DNA of 64,000 nt, taken from Schistosoma mansoni (taxonomy: Eukaryota > Platyhelminthes > Trematoda > Strigeidida > Schistosomatidae). Under the pieces are notes generated by a model. It did no database searches. It was given only the letters and a program-made list of their open reading frames with translations, and was not told the origin of the DNA. Shown in pieces: positions 11,029 through 25,400 of the stretch (position 1 is the first letter of the stretch; each line of letters starts with the position of its first letter). Location: the NCBI RefSeq assembly GCF_000237925.1, contig NC_031497.1:4085295-4149294 (forward strand), written 5' to 3'. The translations under genes and the position numbers were made by a program.

Positions 11029-11916
11029 CGTTTTATTTTAATCGTCAATGCCTTATTACTTTTTGATTTTTAATTTTATTTATTCCTACTTTCAAATTCC
11101 CTGAGTTGACCGTTATTTTTTATAACTTCCATGATTTTAATTTTGATAATTTTTTATTTAGTGGACATATAGATTGAAAAAATATTTTGCTATTCATGAT
11201 TACTTCTTTCTTTTTTTTGTAATATTTAAAGAAAAAGAATAGAAAAGCTAAAGAAGAGCTGTTTTCTTAGTTAACATACAAATTATGTCGTTTTTCAGAG
11301 ATGCTTCCCTTCAGTATTCTTATTAAACTTCATCATATAAGTACTAGAAGATGCTAATCGTTTCCCGTCTTATTTTTGAGTGAATCAACTAATTTAGTTC
11401 AAGTATACAAATGTGATATATCTCATTTAGACCGAAATGATACTAAGTTTTTGTTTTATGAATACATTTATTAAGAGAACTAAAAAAGTTTAACACATGC
11501 TTTGGATTTGTCAAATGTCAGATAACACTTCAAGATTACTACATTGATCAATAACAATTTACGTCAGCCTCAAAAGTGGGCTGATAGCAAAAGACAATTT
11601 GACTTAATTGTAATGATGAAGATGATGATTGAAATTTTAAGTAGTACAGTGCTTAGTAGTCGAACATTAACGTGTCACAAATACTGTATTTGAAATGTTT
11701 GTTGGTATCCGTGATATATTACATATTATTGGAAAAAGGCATCAGTGATATAGGAGCATTCAGTTTTTTCTATTCTATAAAAACTGAACACCATATATAC
11801 AAAACTATAAACCATCCTATTTCACTTATTATTCAACTTATAATTTTCTGTCATTATGCTGTTAGTGGGTAATATCGACCTGTCTGGTTGCATTAAAACT
11901 AAAAATTATCATGATA

Positions 11917-12177
11917 AGCAAAGGTGGATAGTGGCTAGCAGTGGAATCCAGGACGCGCGTTTCGTCCTATTTGGGACTCGTCAGCTGGATGTACCTGCAT
12001 CTCAGAGTTGATGTTCACTCTGGGACTCGAACCCAGTACGTTTCGCTTCAAACGCCATCGCGTTATCCACTCGGCCACTGAGTTCTGACAGCCACTTGCT
12101 TGTGCGATGGGGTGAAGTTTAAATTCACTTAGTAATGTTTGTTTGAATCTTCCCATTGATGTTTAGGACTGCATTAT
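11917..12177 (-). mobile_element. Hammerhead SINE (Sm-alpha type), minus copy
   Basis: A tRNA-derived SINE read right to left. It has an A box (TGGCCGAGTGG, about 12074-12084) and a B box (GGTTCGAGTCC, about 12025-12035) of RNA polymerase III promoters, followed by a hammerhead ribozyme (11994-11941) and a short tail. It faces the plus-strand copy starting at 12180, so the two heads meet in a palindrome. The match to Schistosoma Sm-alpha repeats is from memory of that family. The 5' leader is shortened at 12172. Confidence 0.82.
11941..11994 (-). ncRNA. Hammerhead ribozyme with intact core
   Basis: Minus strand: stem I is AUCCAG with CUGGAU; the core is CUGACGA (fits CUGANGA); stem II is GUCC/GGAC closing loop CAAAUA; then GAAA; stem III is the self-complementary ACGCGCGU; the cleavage triplet is GUC, cut between 11952 and 11951. 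All core residues needed by the hammerhead consensus are present. The loopless stem III suggests activity as a dimer or co-transcriptional fold. Known in Schistosoma Sm-alpha repeats; activity here is inferred. Confidence 0.82.
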
Positions 12178-12179
12178 AA

Positions 12180-12450
12180 TGCTTGTGAATTAAGGCTATA
12201 TCGAGGCAATACACACAGTATACACATATGCTAATAAGAGACTGATCAATTGCAGTCCTAAATATAAACGGGAAGATTCAAACAAACAATACTAAGTAAA
12301 TTCAAACTCCACCCCCATCGCACAAGCAAGTGGCTATCAAGACTCAGTGGCCGAGTGGATAACGCGATGGCGTTTGAAGCGAAACGTACTGGGTTCGAGT
12401 CCCAGAGTGAACATCAACTCTGAGATGCAGGTACATCCAGCTAATACTAA
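12180..12450 (+). mobile_element. Hammerhead SINE, plus copy lacking the ribozyme
   Basis: The leader (gcttgtgaattaaggc at 12180, atcgaggcaatacacacag) runs to the tRNA-like part with an intact A box near 12346-12356 and B box GGTTCGAGTCC near 12391-12401. After tacatccagct (12442) the sequence jumps to aatactaagtgaattt, which is the internal joint of another unit, so the ribozyme is missing. It forms a head-to-head pair with the copy at 11917-12177. Confidence 0.75.
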
Positions 12451-12939
12451 GTGAATTTAAAAATTGTCATGTTCAGAGTATCTCCTTTTTCAGGAGATTT
12501 GGAATAGATTGGTGTGTTAGTTTAATTTAACAGTGTAACATGTAGCTTTTATAATTTGTTTAAGCATACCGCGTTATTATTAAATTGGAAAGTACAAATT
12601 GTTTCCTTGACATGATATTTCAACTTAATTGAACATAATAAATTATTGATACACCTGATTCTCAATAGTATGTTGTGTACACAACATGTTAGACCCTACC
12701 TGTGAAGCTTTTTCTCGTGACGTTGAAATACTACAGTATAGTGAAAGTACTTATTATTGACTTTTCCACTGATTACCTTCATATTAATTCTACACCATTT
12801 GTTTTAGTAGTAGTGTTAATATGCTATGATATGTCTGTCCCACAATTCTGATGGTCTATAAATTGATTGAAACTACAATAAAACCTAATTTCAAGGACTT
12901 ATTATCATTTAATTGAAATCAAAATTATAAAAAATTTCC

Positions 12940-13426
12940 TTATTGAACAAATTGAAAATCAGTAGGTATTGAAAACCCTTGTTTAATTAATTGGTTTCTG
13001 CACTGGGCCACCTTTTTATCCAACTGTTGTTTTGACCATGGTAACTCTTCATAGCCTGTGAAAGACGACCCAATAAAACATAGTTTTCCCTGAATAATTA
13101 TTAAACAGTCACCCGGTTTTGGTCGTCCATTATACCTTTTTAGTAATAATGGGCATTCCTGAGAGTTGTTTACATTATTATTTAAATTTTGCGCTATATC
13201 ATAAATAAAGAATCGATAGTCTGCCATTCTCGTGGATATTGATGCACATGCTCCAGTACCTGCAATTTTGTATTTATCGTATAATCTTTCTGAGAAATGT
13301 TCAGTTGCAGTCATAATATGAATCTTATCGTCCACAGTACGACTACATGTTGGTAATGTGTTTTGTTGTTTTGTGTATAACTGGCAAAGAAGATCACATG
13401 TACCAATATGAATCCCATCTGGCAAC
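12940..13426 (-). CDS. FAM194-like last exon
   Basis: Acceptor tttatatttag. Joins as [20 protein letters not shown]. It contains [46 protein letters not shown] and [20 protein letters not shown] before TAA at 12940-12942. This arrangement matches the conserved C-terminus of the family. Confidence 0.78.
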
Positions 13427-16400
13427 CTAAATATAAATAAATCATTATAATTACACATACTAATATTTGTAACAGCATAACGATTAATAGAAAAGTATAA
13501 ATCTGAATGTAATAGCTCTTTTCCTTTATTTTGTTATGGTTTATCAAAGCTAAATTGCAAAAATAGGCAATGTTTTATTACACTTGGAATTAAAATAAAC
13601 TCTAACTTCTCTTAAAAGTTGTTGACTCTTGTATTTAAATAATACCAGTAATCGATTTTGTATTAGAATTCCAAATCAATTATTTTCATTTTGTCTATTT
13701 GTTATATCCCGTGGAGATTTATGAATGGTAACTGATATGCTTGAACTAAGTCGATTTCGCGGTAACGAACGAAAGACCAATGACACGATAAGCTAATCTA
13801 ATCTGTTGTCCCAGGCCACGCTAACTAGATGAAGAAGTCCAAGGCAAAGTAGGGGAATATATATTCCGTAATCAGCCGAGTACAAGCGAGTCATAAGGGG
13901 AAAAACTCAAGCGTATATATACAGCAACAAATTGTCCTTGGGCATCATTATAAAATAGCACACTCAAAGAAGCAGTGGACCAATAGCGTTTAAGATAGTT
14001 TACAAGTGGGAAATATGACGTGAAGGTAAAAAGAGCGCTTTTGGCGCGAAAACAGCTAAATTCAAATTTTCAAAATAAAATTACAAAATTAAGCCATTTA
14101 TCAAGTAAGTTCTGGGGATTTGACATCCCCAGCAGTAACTTTGAGGACTATTTATGGACCAATATGATATGTATATTTCCTATTGTATAATTGTAAAGTA
14201 AATAAACTATTCGTGTTCCTTTATTTTGACCTATGAACTAATATTATACGATTTACTATTCTTGGGTTATCCCTAGTACATTAATTACTGTTCCCCCTAT
14301 TCATGGCCACACTTGGTCAACTCTGTACATAAATGAACCTTTGGAGTAAACTACTTCTCGTATATTTTGCGCCTTTTCCCTCGTGTACAAGTCGCTGTGT
14401 AGTTCTAGCTTGGGGGTTTCGAGACTAGCTTAGGGTCCGGATATGGCGTTCAATCAGCAAGACAAATCACTATTATTATAAGAAACTAAATATTTCACAG
14501 AACAGAAAGAAATATGTACTATCGATACACCAGAAAAGGAAGCAATGAGTGTTAAAAAGTGTTTAATTAATAACGGATAACCACTGAACTTTATTTAGAG
14601 ATATGGAAAACGTGAAGATAAAAAACCAAAGAAACTACGGCAAATAAAAAACCTATTTTTATTCAACTTAAATTCAAAGGTGATGATGTCGTAGAATCAG
14701 TCAGTATATGATTAAAAACTGCATTGAAAAGAATTTATCCTGCAGTTAAACTGATTGTCCTGTTCAAAACAACATGTTCTTTAACACAATCGAAGGTCGA
14801 TAGGTATACCTTTCATGTTACTATTAACTGTGTATACAAATTTACATGTATCTGCCTGAGCAGTTACATTAGTAGAACAGAAAGGGGAACCTACGTCCGA
14901 TTCAAAGAACATATTCCCAAAAGTTTAATGTCGAATGGATTAAAAGCATTCAGCGGTGCCATCGCAAGACATCTTGACACAGAAAATGAACTCGAAACAC
15001 TGAAGTCTTTCAAGGTGATGAACAAACAATCAAACTACAACCTCTTGAAATTTACCGAAGTGATGGCGATCAAACGTCTAAAACCAGATGTATCCAAAAA
15101 GAGGCAGTAATAAATCTTTCTTTACCCTGATAACATTAAACCCTTCTTTTACTCATTACGTCATTCATTAATTCAAGTCTTTTTGAAGTTTAAATTACAT
15201 GATTGTCGTTTTTCTTCAATTCATAGCTGACTGATTTCAATTCATAACTTTCTTTATTACCATTATTCTGTCTTCAGTTTCTCCATTACACAATTGTCTA
15301 ATGTTTGTTAACTCCATGAGTTCTAATCACTATTTCAATGTTCTGAAACTTCTCCTCCCAAACTTTATCCAAAACATAATTTTTTATAACCTTATTAACT
15401 TTATTGAAATCTCCGCTATATCATGATACACATATTCATCTTTAATCACCATCTTATGTATAAGTATGCCAATATCTGTAATAACTTTGATTTTAAAATA
15501 TTATGAGTTGTAAACGAAATAAAATGGATTTATAATATTCTGCACCAATCTTCATTGTTGCTCTCTTTAAGTTAAGAAAGGAAAACATGTGTATGAAGTA
15601 AATTTTATTGTTCTGTGTTTATAGAATTCACATGGATGCTTTTAAATAAACAAGAGTCTAAAAATTTGATAAAACTATTGTTCAGAAATACTACAATGGG
15701 TAGAATTGAATAGACATTAGGTGTTTTGTAATAATGATTATATACTCTTACGTCTGCCAATTATCCATCAATTTGTAAGTAGTTCATAGTTCTACTAGTC
15801 AGGTTGAATATTTTACACAAAAATTTTTTATGGTCAGCGTTTTTTGGCGAGTTAGTTTTCTACAGGGCGGGGTCGCTAACCCCATGCCCAACCCTCCTTT
15901 TTTACCCGGGCTTGGAACCGGCAGTAACTCTAGAAGAGCTACAAGCGGAGTTTTACACGAAAATAGTACTATAAATTTCTCGTAAAATATTCATCTTCAA
16001 TCAATCGAATAGTAATTCTCTCTGATTTAGCTTTTAGGTATTGGTTCAATCATTTTGGCTACCTTAGTAATCTCAATATTTCATTAAATCAGATTGCTGT
16101 AACTAGCAACATGCCTACACCATTTATCCTTACCTTTAGACTGATGAATTATCCTAACCTCAGTTATTTTATTATTCTTGTATGTGATCTTGAACATGTA
16201 CGTTTGATGGTACGATGTGTCTATATGCTTGCTTGTATTTTTCGTAAGTGTAAATGTTAGGTCACGTTTTAGTTAAGTTGGATTGACGCATCGGTCCTCT
16301 CCATCTATTATCTCAATGTGTGCCTGAGCAAACGAATGACTGAAATAAATTCGTGTTTGGCTTTTCATTACCGCTGTCGCCCAAACGGCATTATTGTAAG

Positions 16401-19400
16401 TAGAGTATACGAGAGTAAACGAGTAATTAATGTTCATGGCTCATTCGTTCATTATGGAGTCAGAGCACGGGCTGGATAATAATCATACAATTTAAGGCTA
16501 ACTCAGTCTAATAAATTTTCATTGATTTTTAAAAATATATAACGTAAGTACCGGGTACAAATTAAGTCAGGAATTCATTAAAGTACTTTTTTACGAAAAT
16601 ATGTCTTACCTGGAATCGTAAACGATAATCACTGCAGCCTGATATGATTGCATCAATTTATTCAAGAATATATCAAATTCTAAGTCAGTGATAGCCGGTG
16701 GTGTATGACGACTGCATCGACAGCCTTTATTTGATAACGTACTCAAAGTCGACAAAAGCTGATTGTCGAATTTCGATGGATTAATTAAAATGTCTATAAA
16801 AGCTTTTTCTAATGATTCATTTTCATCATGGTTTAGTTCAACACTGTGTTGTAATGTAGTCTCATCTAATTGTCTAGGTTTGTTTAAATGTTTAAAATAT
16901 TTGTGGTGTTTTATTTCATTCAACCATGATCGAAGTAATATTGGACATGCAACTGGAAAAATATCTGCTGCATTAACAATTGAATAATGTTTCCCCATAA
17001 TCATTTTTTGATTATTTTCAGTACTTAAGGACCTCGTCAAGTTTTCATTCATAAGTATTGCTTCAGAAGATTTGTCATTTCCTATGATCAGTGGTCTATA
17101 AATGAATTGTATACATCGTCATTATTTTCTTTAAGTGCGAAAAATCACATAATAACCATGTAATTTGTTCAAAAATGCCGTAACCATGATTTCGGTGTAA
17201 AATATTAATTTACAGCTTTATTTCATCTACTCCGCTTTTAACTGTCAGATATTACCTCAAGTGCTCACCTAATAAATATGACTTATTGTCGTCCAGAAAA
17301 CCTACACTTATTTATTTATTCAGCTTTAATACTTTATAACAGAATTCAAGAAATTCTACGAAAAAGAATCAACTGTCAAGATACTTCTTATCACGATGAC
17401 CATTCATGCACATTCATGCATAACTCTATGAAACTTGCCCGATTATGGCTAATTATGATAGTCTAGTGGTAAATTCATTTAGTGTAAGTTATAATTATCC
17501 GGTTGCCAAAAATCTGAGGAGATAAGTCAGGGTTCAGACCTGCAAGTCATGAATCAAAGGGGCCTTAACTACCAGATAAACACTTAACTGTGAAAGAATT
17601 TGGTTGTTTGCAACAACAGTGTAGTAGTTTTGTACTACTGAAAAGTAAAATTCGACAATGTATATCTATGTGCATTTACTATGGTTACCATTGCTAAGGT
17701 TAGTAGGACAAGATGTCAGTCATGTGTGGTGAAATTCATATACCCTACTTCTACATGAAGTTTGTGCTGATATTGTTCAGAAAAACAATGAAAGCTTCAT
17801 TATCAAACCATCCAGCACAGAGAATGAAATCCCACAAAATTCATTTTGAGCTGCAAATCTGCACAACACTTTAGCTCATCTTAACAACACTGTTCTTTCG
17901 TGTGTATATTTTGCTAACGTGTAACCTCAAACAATTGTTTTGACTAATTCAAGTATACACCATTTGATTTACAGTTAGCTCTGAAATGCTAGGAAGGTTC
18001 AGTTCAATTGATATCGACCGATTAATCCTAACGTTTTGGTAGTGATAAAGTAATCAAGATGGAAGAAGTGTTTAGAAAGCATAAATAGGATCCCAAGCGT
18101 TAGCTATTTCTTCTAATTAGTGACCAGCGTAACGATTAGTTTACTAACTGGTAAAATGCAATTGTCGCCGTCTTTCAACAATGAACACTGCCATCTATTC
18201 TTTTTATGGTTTAAATGTATAAGTGAAATGAATAAAATGCTTAAAAAGTATTTACAGCACAGAAAATCAGTCAATTATGTAACAAATTACCACTGATCAC
18301 TTTTCTACTTACAAACATATCATTTAAGCCCAAGTTTGTTTCAGTGACACTTACGCCTTATTCTTGTCGTTTGTAAAGAATGTATCCGGATATTTCTTTT
18401 TAAAAGATGTTTTGTTAATATTTCTTTCTGAAGTGGATTTCGATAATCTCATCGATTTTTGTTCGAATGAGTTACAAATAAGTTTATCAAAGTGAACCAA
18501 TGAATTATAATCACTTGCTCGGTTAGCAGTTGATACACTTGTAAATGTTCCATATCCTTTTGTCATATAGTCAAGACTCTGGAGAACATATTTTACAACA
18601 ATAAACAATTTTTATGAGATTATCAAATTTTTTGAACTTTAAACATCTAAGTTTAAGAATCACCTATAGATGTTTGTTTTCATCGCGAGCTTACTTTAGT
18701 TGAAGAACACTTGAAGACTCAAGTACATTGATAAGTTGTTTCTTTTTAGTTTAGGACTTCGCAATAGTGAGAGTGCCTAGTTGCTTTGCGGATCAAACCT
18801 AGGAACTTTAAACGTCGTGGTGAAAATCGCGACCACATACCTCTGAAGTGACAAATAATGGTCAACATTTATAGCTTCATTGGTTTCATGATACAGTGTA
18901 ACCATTTCTGATATAGATGAACTATTTCAGACATGGTTTTACACTAAAAATCCTTGAAGCTAGTCACCAGTTAGAACCTGGTCATCATTAAAGTAAGGGA
19001 TTCCTGAAGATTATCCGATTTCCAGTCAGTTTTCATCACGAACTAAAATTAGTTGAGGACGGCAATACTGGCTAATCATTCCTTATTCTCAAGTTATCTG
19101 GGGTAAATACGCTAGTTCTTTTGGACCAATCCAATGAAAAATTTGTGTTGTCTAGTCTTGAAAGCAGAATACATTTTGTCAATCGACTTTCTGATTTGGT
19201 CAATTACCTGGGTGAGTCAACACATTTTATGAAGTAAGTTTAGGGATTGAATGTAACTAGTGCAAGGTTGTGTAAAATGAGTTTACTTTACGTGTCTCCT
19301 AGTTATGTTATCTGGTCTACTTTTATTACAATATAATATGCAATGAACATTCGCATACATTTTAATTCTTTTTAAATAAATTTCTACTGAATATCGTTCA

Positions 19401-22400
19401 ATACTAAAAGGTATTTGGTGTATCCATCTGTCCTAATACCTCATTATAAACAAACATTCTGTTTAAACTTGAAAATATCAGACTACTGAATTAATTAGCG
19501 GAATTTTTATAACGAAGTTATCAAATATAAATCAAGCTACTACCATGAAATCCACTTTGCTTCAATACAAGAAATATAATGAGTCGTCAAATTAGTAATA
19601 TGTTTTTCACAAACATACTCTGTATCGAAGTAACTGATGTGCACTTCGTGGTGATGGAATACGTTGTCTCTGAAGACCTAGGCAGTGACGCATTATTTCC
19701 AGCCATTGGTTACAAAGAAAGCTGTAAAGAGACAGAAGGATTAAACTGGTAAATTCATAGTAATTAAGTATTAAGATACATTACTTCTATAAAATTGTTA
19801 TCATTCTTAACTTCTTAGTTTGTAGAATATAGAAATACATTGATGACATAATTAGTTTGAGCTAGTTTGAACAAGCACATATTGTGAACTAAACTATTTA
19901 AAGTATACTCTTAGTAAACTCTTGGCATTATTTAACATTTTTTGCCTAATTTTTGTTAGTAATATTTGCATATCAGCAAAAGTACCTTGTAACTATTCAA
20001 CTTTATTAACAGGATACTTGATAGAAAGCCATTAACACATTATAGCAATATATAGATATAGTTGTCAAATGATTAAAGGAATAACAAATTTTTGAGTTTA
20101 CACGAAAAATACATAAACACATGTGTATGCATACATTTATTCGTGTATTCAGAATGATACTAAACAAAGATACCTTAATCAATATCTAGATACCCTGGCA
20201 AATCTTAAAATGATTTTTAGTTACACTTTGGTTCCGGCCAGACAAATAATATAAATTGTACTAGCCATTTTTACTCATAATATTAAAGTCCTACAATTGA
20301 AACACAGTGTTAGTTTGGTCGTCAGAGAGTATGATTAGTAATGAATTAAATGACATTGTTGTCCTGAATAACTATGAAAAGTTAGTTATTAAATCATTCA
20401 CTTCAGAGATCATAACATCACAAAAGAAAGCCTATGAAAACTTATAATGAAATGGATTATAACTGATAGTGCAACATCTGACACGACCTGATATTTTATG
20501 ATTTATTAACTCCTCATTATAAAAAGTAACCTCTCTCAGTATCTAATTACCATTGAATCTAATTAAGTCACCAGATCTTTATCCCTTAGGCTTGAGTGAG
20601 AATAACTACTTTTCTTGATTTTAAACAAATTGGTAATAACACTATTTGTTCTCATTTTTGAGGATATATGTGTAAAGATATTCCAAACCATGAAACAAAA
20701 CAAGAACACATTACATTCTGTAAATTTTTAGAATACTGAATTTAAAAAAAGTAAGTGAGTACAGTTAATAGACTAACCTTATTTGTTTCATTGATTCAGT
20801 GAGATGCTTTGAAAGGGATTGTAAATCATCATTTGGTGGAATATTTTTAAATAACTTTTGCAAACTCTCCTAACAAACAAAGTATGGTAATTAATATGAT
20901 TATGTATATTTACAGTTTGTTTAAATTTTATTAAAAGCTTAGATACTCATTTATAATAACTTTTTCTTTAATAACCTCATTGGTGCAATTTTAATGATAG
21001 GATTAAGCCCAAATGTTGTTTGTATTAATTCTAAGTCTAAATCAAACATTCGTCTACCATACATGAAAACTGTGAAGCTGCAGAAGTTATTTTATCTAGT
21101 TTTAAGTGGTCACTGATCACATTTTTGATTTGACCACTTAGTCATGTTGTGGTATGGGTTACTTATATCCACATAAGTAGTATATGGTGATGGTCAGGCA
21201 TAGAATGTATTTCAGTAGAAGATCGATAAAAAAAAGAACAGGAACAAAGCGCAATCGGTATGGAAATGCATGAACAATGAAATCAGAGAAGACGGACTGA
21301 TATTTGCAGAAGGGACAGTCAAGATCGAGACAATTGATTGTTAGTTTGCAAATTCATTGTTTATTGTATGGTTATCAGGTTTTAGTGAGACAATCTGTAA
21401 TTTGTGCTTAAATACATTTGATTGTCCCTACTCGTGTTCTGTTCACTACAATGTAACTCTTCATTACGATGCACTGTAATTGTGTTTCGATAATTACAGG
21501 TAACCAAAATATGACTGTGCATCTTGGTATTGTATTCGTTTCTTGAGTATTATGGTCCCTGAAACTATCAAACACTTACTTAATATGCACTTATTTTCAA
21601 TAAACGCTTTACACCTGTAAGAAAACCATTATTAATAGTCAACAAATGATTGTATCACTATTACAACTACGTAAACTGCTAATATTTTTGGATGAATAGT
21701 TTATTGGCTTCATATTCTATCCATAGAGTATTGACAAAATCAGGTCATTTGTGAAATACTTTTTACATGTGCTCCATATTGAATAAATTTTTCTAAATCC
21801 TTGATTCGTCTAGTTTTCTATATCACAATTGAATACTTTCTCCAGAATATGAGAATAAATCATCCATATTTTTTAATTGTATATTCATTGTTTAAATAAA
21901 TGTTAAATTCTTTGAATTTTGTACACTAATGAAAGAAAGTAGAGTTAGTATCCAATACTAATTAATAGTAATGAATAAGATATTATCACACACCTTAACT
22001 AAGTGTAAAAGACCGTGAACTTATTTATTTAGGTACTATCATAAAAAGCTTATTCTGGGAATTAAAGCAGACTATGATCGACTTATAGAGAACTGATGAT
22101 AAATAAATCTGTAGCACGACTGAGTGAATGAACCTCAAGACAGATTTTACATCTCTATAAAAGAAACTACTATAGTTATAATTATCAGCATCAAGATTTG
22201 AATTGATAAAGTCGAATAAATCGATTTGGTGGTCGTTGAAAATAACTTGTACAGCTACTTCTGATCTGATTAGTAGATTCGACAGTTCCACAGGATTATT
22301 TCGGGGTCTTTTCTGTGGTTTAAATGTTCTTTAAGATTGGGATTTTATAAATATTTTATTTCTGTAAAAGGATTTATCTACAGCTGGCTTACGTTTACTA

Positions 22401-25400
22401 TATAAAAAGTAATAAATATTCATATTTATACCTGGACTCAGTAACTAAGTGGATGATATGTTAGCGTTTGGAGTGAACAGTACTGGGTTCGAGTCACAGA
22501 GTAGATATGAACTCTAGGGTGCAAGTACATCTAGATTATAAGCTCCAAATATTAAGGAACGGGCATCTTGGACTTCAATAATAACTATCATTCATCTCTG
22601 CTTAGAAACATTAGAATTATGATTACAGCTCAACTAACTAATAACTATGTAGTAAATGTTTATTTGGGTTACAGACATTTCATTTAGTGAAATATGTTCA
22701 CTTTAATTAGATCAGTGAGTCAATGGACTATGTTCGCCTCTTTAAAATGTAAATCAATCAAAATGCCTAGGTGATAATGCAATAGAATTGACTGTTTAAA
22801 AACAATTCAAGGCACTAATTCTGCATTTTAACAGCTGTTATCCATTAGCATTTATAGTATAATTAATCATGCTTTACTAGAAAAAGAAAATCTTCCGTAA
22901 AACTCTTACATTCCTTTTCTATTTTAGTTAAGGCTTAGAAATCCAAGTTAGTGGCTAATGTTTTTTTTTAATTTCATCAATTTCTTTTTAAATTCAATGT
23001 TTTCTATTTAATAACTCCGATCGACTGACGATATGTTCGTACTATCAACTAATTCAGTCGGTGGTTTCCTAACGATTCTAAGGTTGGGCTGTGCGGGTTA
23101 AGTGGGGTCGTTTTGTGCCAAATATGGATACTAAAAATTCAGGGTATATACACGATATTAGGATTATAATAGCTTGATAACAAGTTATGAAATAAAAAAC
23201 ATTGAATTTAAAAAGAAATTGCCGAATAATGTCAATCTATTTGAGAAACCTTAAAGTAGCTTTATAGGTTATATGTAAGCATTGATGCGACACTTCAAAC
23301 AAATGAAAAATATCCTCCAAGTGCACCTTAATTTCAAGCTAATTAATTCCAATCAAAAATCAAAACTATGTCTATATTTTGAATTGCTCTTTGAACTAAT
23401 AACTTCATGGGTTAATGTTCATTTTATTTACTAAAAATAACGCCTTATTTATACTTATTTTCTTGGATCCATGCTATGACCATACAGCATCATATGATAA
23501 CGGCTAACACAAAAGTTGATCAATATTGGTGCTTACATGATTAGTTATATATGTGCAATAAAAATCAATAAACAGATAAATAATTGTGGCTAATAGATAT
23601 ATTTCGGCTATATGTTATTGAGACATTCAGTATTGTGGTTAATTATATGTTGATGCTTTATGACTACTAGTTGGACTGAAAACTAAATCTATGTCCTGAT
23701 ATAACTGAATGGTTTTCAGTAAATTATATTCCGTATCAAGAAGCTTTTATTTATGCGAAAATTGTTATATACGTAGAATCGGTATAAATTTCCTAATTCT
23801 ATAAAAAATCGATTATCATCGATAGTTTAAAGCACACTGTGTAGAGATTTATGCTGTATTAAACTAAATATTACCTAATCGCTTTAACATAAACATTTAT
23901 GCTTGTTTTATAGTTTAAAAGTAATATTTCACATCGTGATTTATTGAGAAATCTGTGTATCTGATCTGTACCTTGGCTTTCTGTGTTCATGTTCGATTGT
24001 TATTAACTGTTGTATTCCCATTTTTCCTTTCATGAATCTTATCCAGGGTTTCCATAGAGATCCATTCTTTATGATGATGTTTCTTGCGTCCCAGTACTTC
24101 CTGGCATGATGAAATCAGTGCTTCTTTAATTTTTTCATATTGTCCTCCATAGAAGTTTTTTATTTCAGTAGATCTTGTAATGCTTGGAACTTGTTGTTGA
24201 GAGTTATCTTGAATTGGTTGAGTTTGTCAATATATCGAAGGAATGGGGCACTGAATCTTTGGAATACTGTTTGTCCAGTTGTTCAATTCTTCTTTAGCCT
24301 CAGTTTTACCTTGGCACCCACTAGGTGGTGATCTGAAGCTATGACAGCTCCTCTTCTGGTTCTCACATCTTCCACTGACCTAACTTTTTCACTGGTGCAC
24401 GTATGATCGATCTGGCTCTCCGTGGTGCAGTCCAGTGAGCCACACTTGGTCTTGTATATGCGTTCGTGTGGAAATGTTGTGCTGCCTATGAACAATTTGT
24501 TGAATGCACATAAATTTGTAGATCTCTTTACATTCTTGCTCCTTTCTCCCAGTCAATCCATGTCGTCCCATGATATCTTCATATCAAGTGTTGTCCATTC
24601 CAAATTTGGCTTTTAGGTCTCCTATAATGATGATAGTCGCGTCTTTTTCTGAGCACCTCTCTACGATCGATTGCAGCCTCTCATAAAACTAGTCCTTATC
24701 GTCTTCATTACAATCACCTGTGGGTGCATGACACTGGGTAACATTCATTGCGATTCCCTCCTTCTTTGTTTCGAAGAATGCTTTGATGATTCTAGACCCA
24801 TGAGATTCCCATCCTATAAGTGTTTTGATGACCAAAGTACAACATCACCTCTACCAAAGCTAACGTTTTCTTTTCAGTTTGGATCCCCTGGGTCTCACTT
24901 ATTACAAGCACTACCAAGTTGTGTCTTCTCATTTCCGCAGCCCAACCGTCTTCGTTTATCCGGGCTTCGGACCGGTATTAACCCTAGTAGAGCCACAGGC
25001 GGAGAGATTTACTCCCACTTATTTCAATAAGGTAATCAGAAGTGCGACCTACCGATTAGTTTGTGCTGTGGTTAACTAGTTTGAATAGATAAAGTAAATT
25101 AATCATTTACAGTATAACAAACAGTGTTCAAGTGTATATTATTTCATATCGATCAAACCACTTTTGTAAGAGTGGTTAATAAGAAGTTTGTAAATATTGC
25201 TCACACTGAGATTGATTTATATCGTGCAATGATATCGGTTGGATAACCTTGGAGAACTGAAGTGTACCTTAAAACCACTGTGTTAGAATCCACTGGTCTA
25301 GTTAAAAAGGATATTAATTTAGTTTAAATTTCTCTTAAAAGGTGTATATTCAATTATATTTTTTATTTGTTACTAAGTAGCTACTTACTTCTTTCCGTTT

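Noticed and set aside
12020-12410. tRNA genes suggested by A and B boxes
   Set aside because: The tRNA-like parts are followed by SINE body and ribozyme and do not fold as a full cloverleaf; they are SINE promoters.
22025-22291. 88-codon minus frame
   Set aside because: It falls in a FAM194 intron; skipping it keeps phase between exons 7 and 8, and no family features or splice sites fit.
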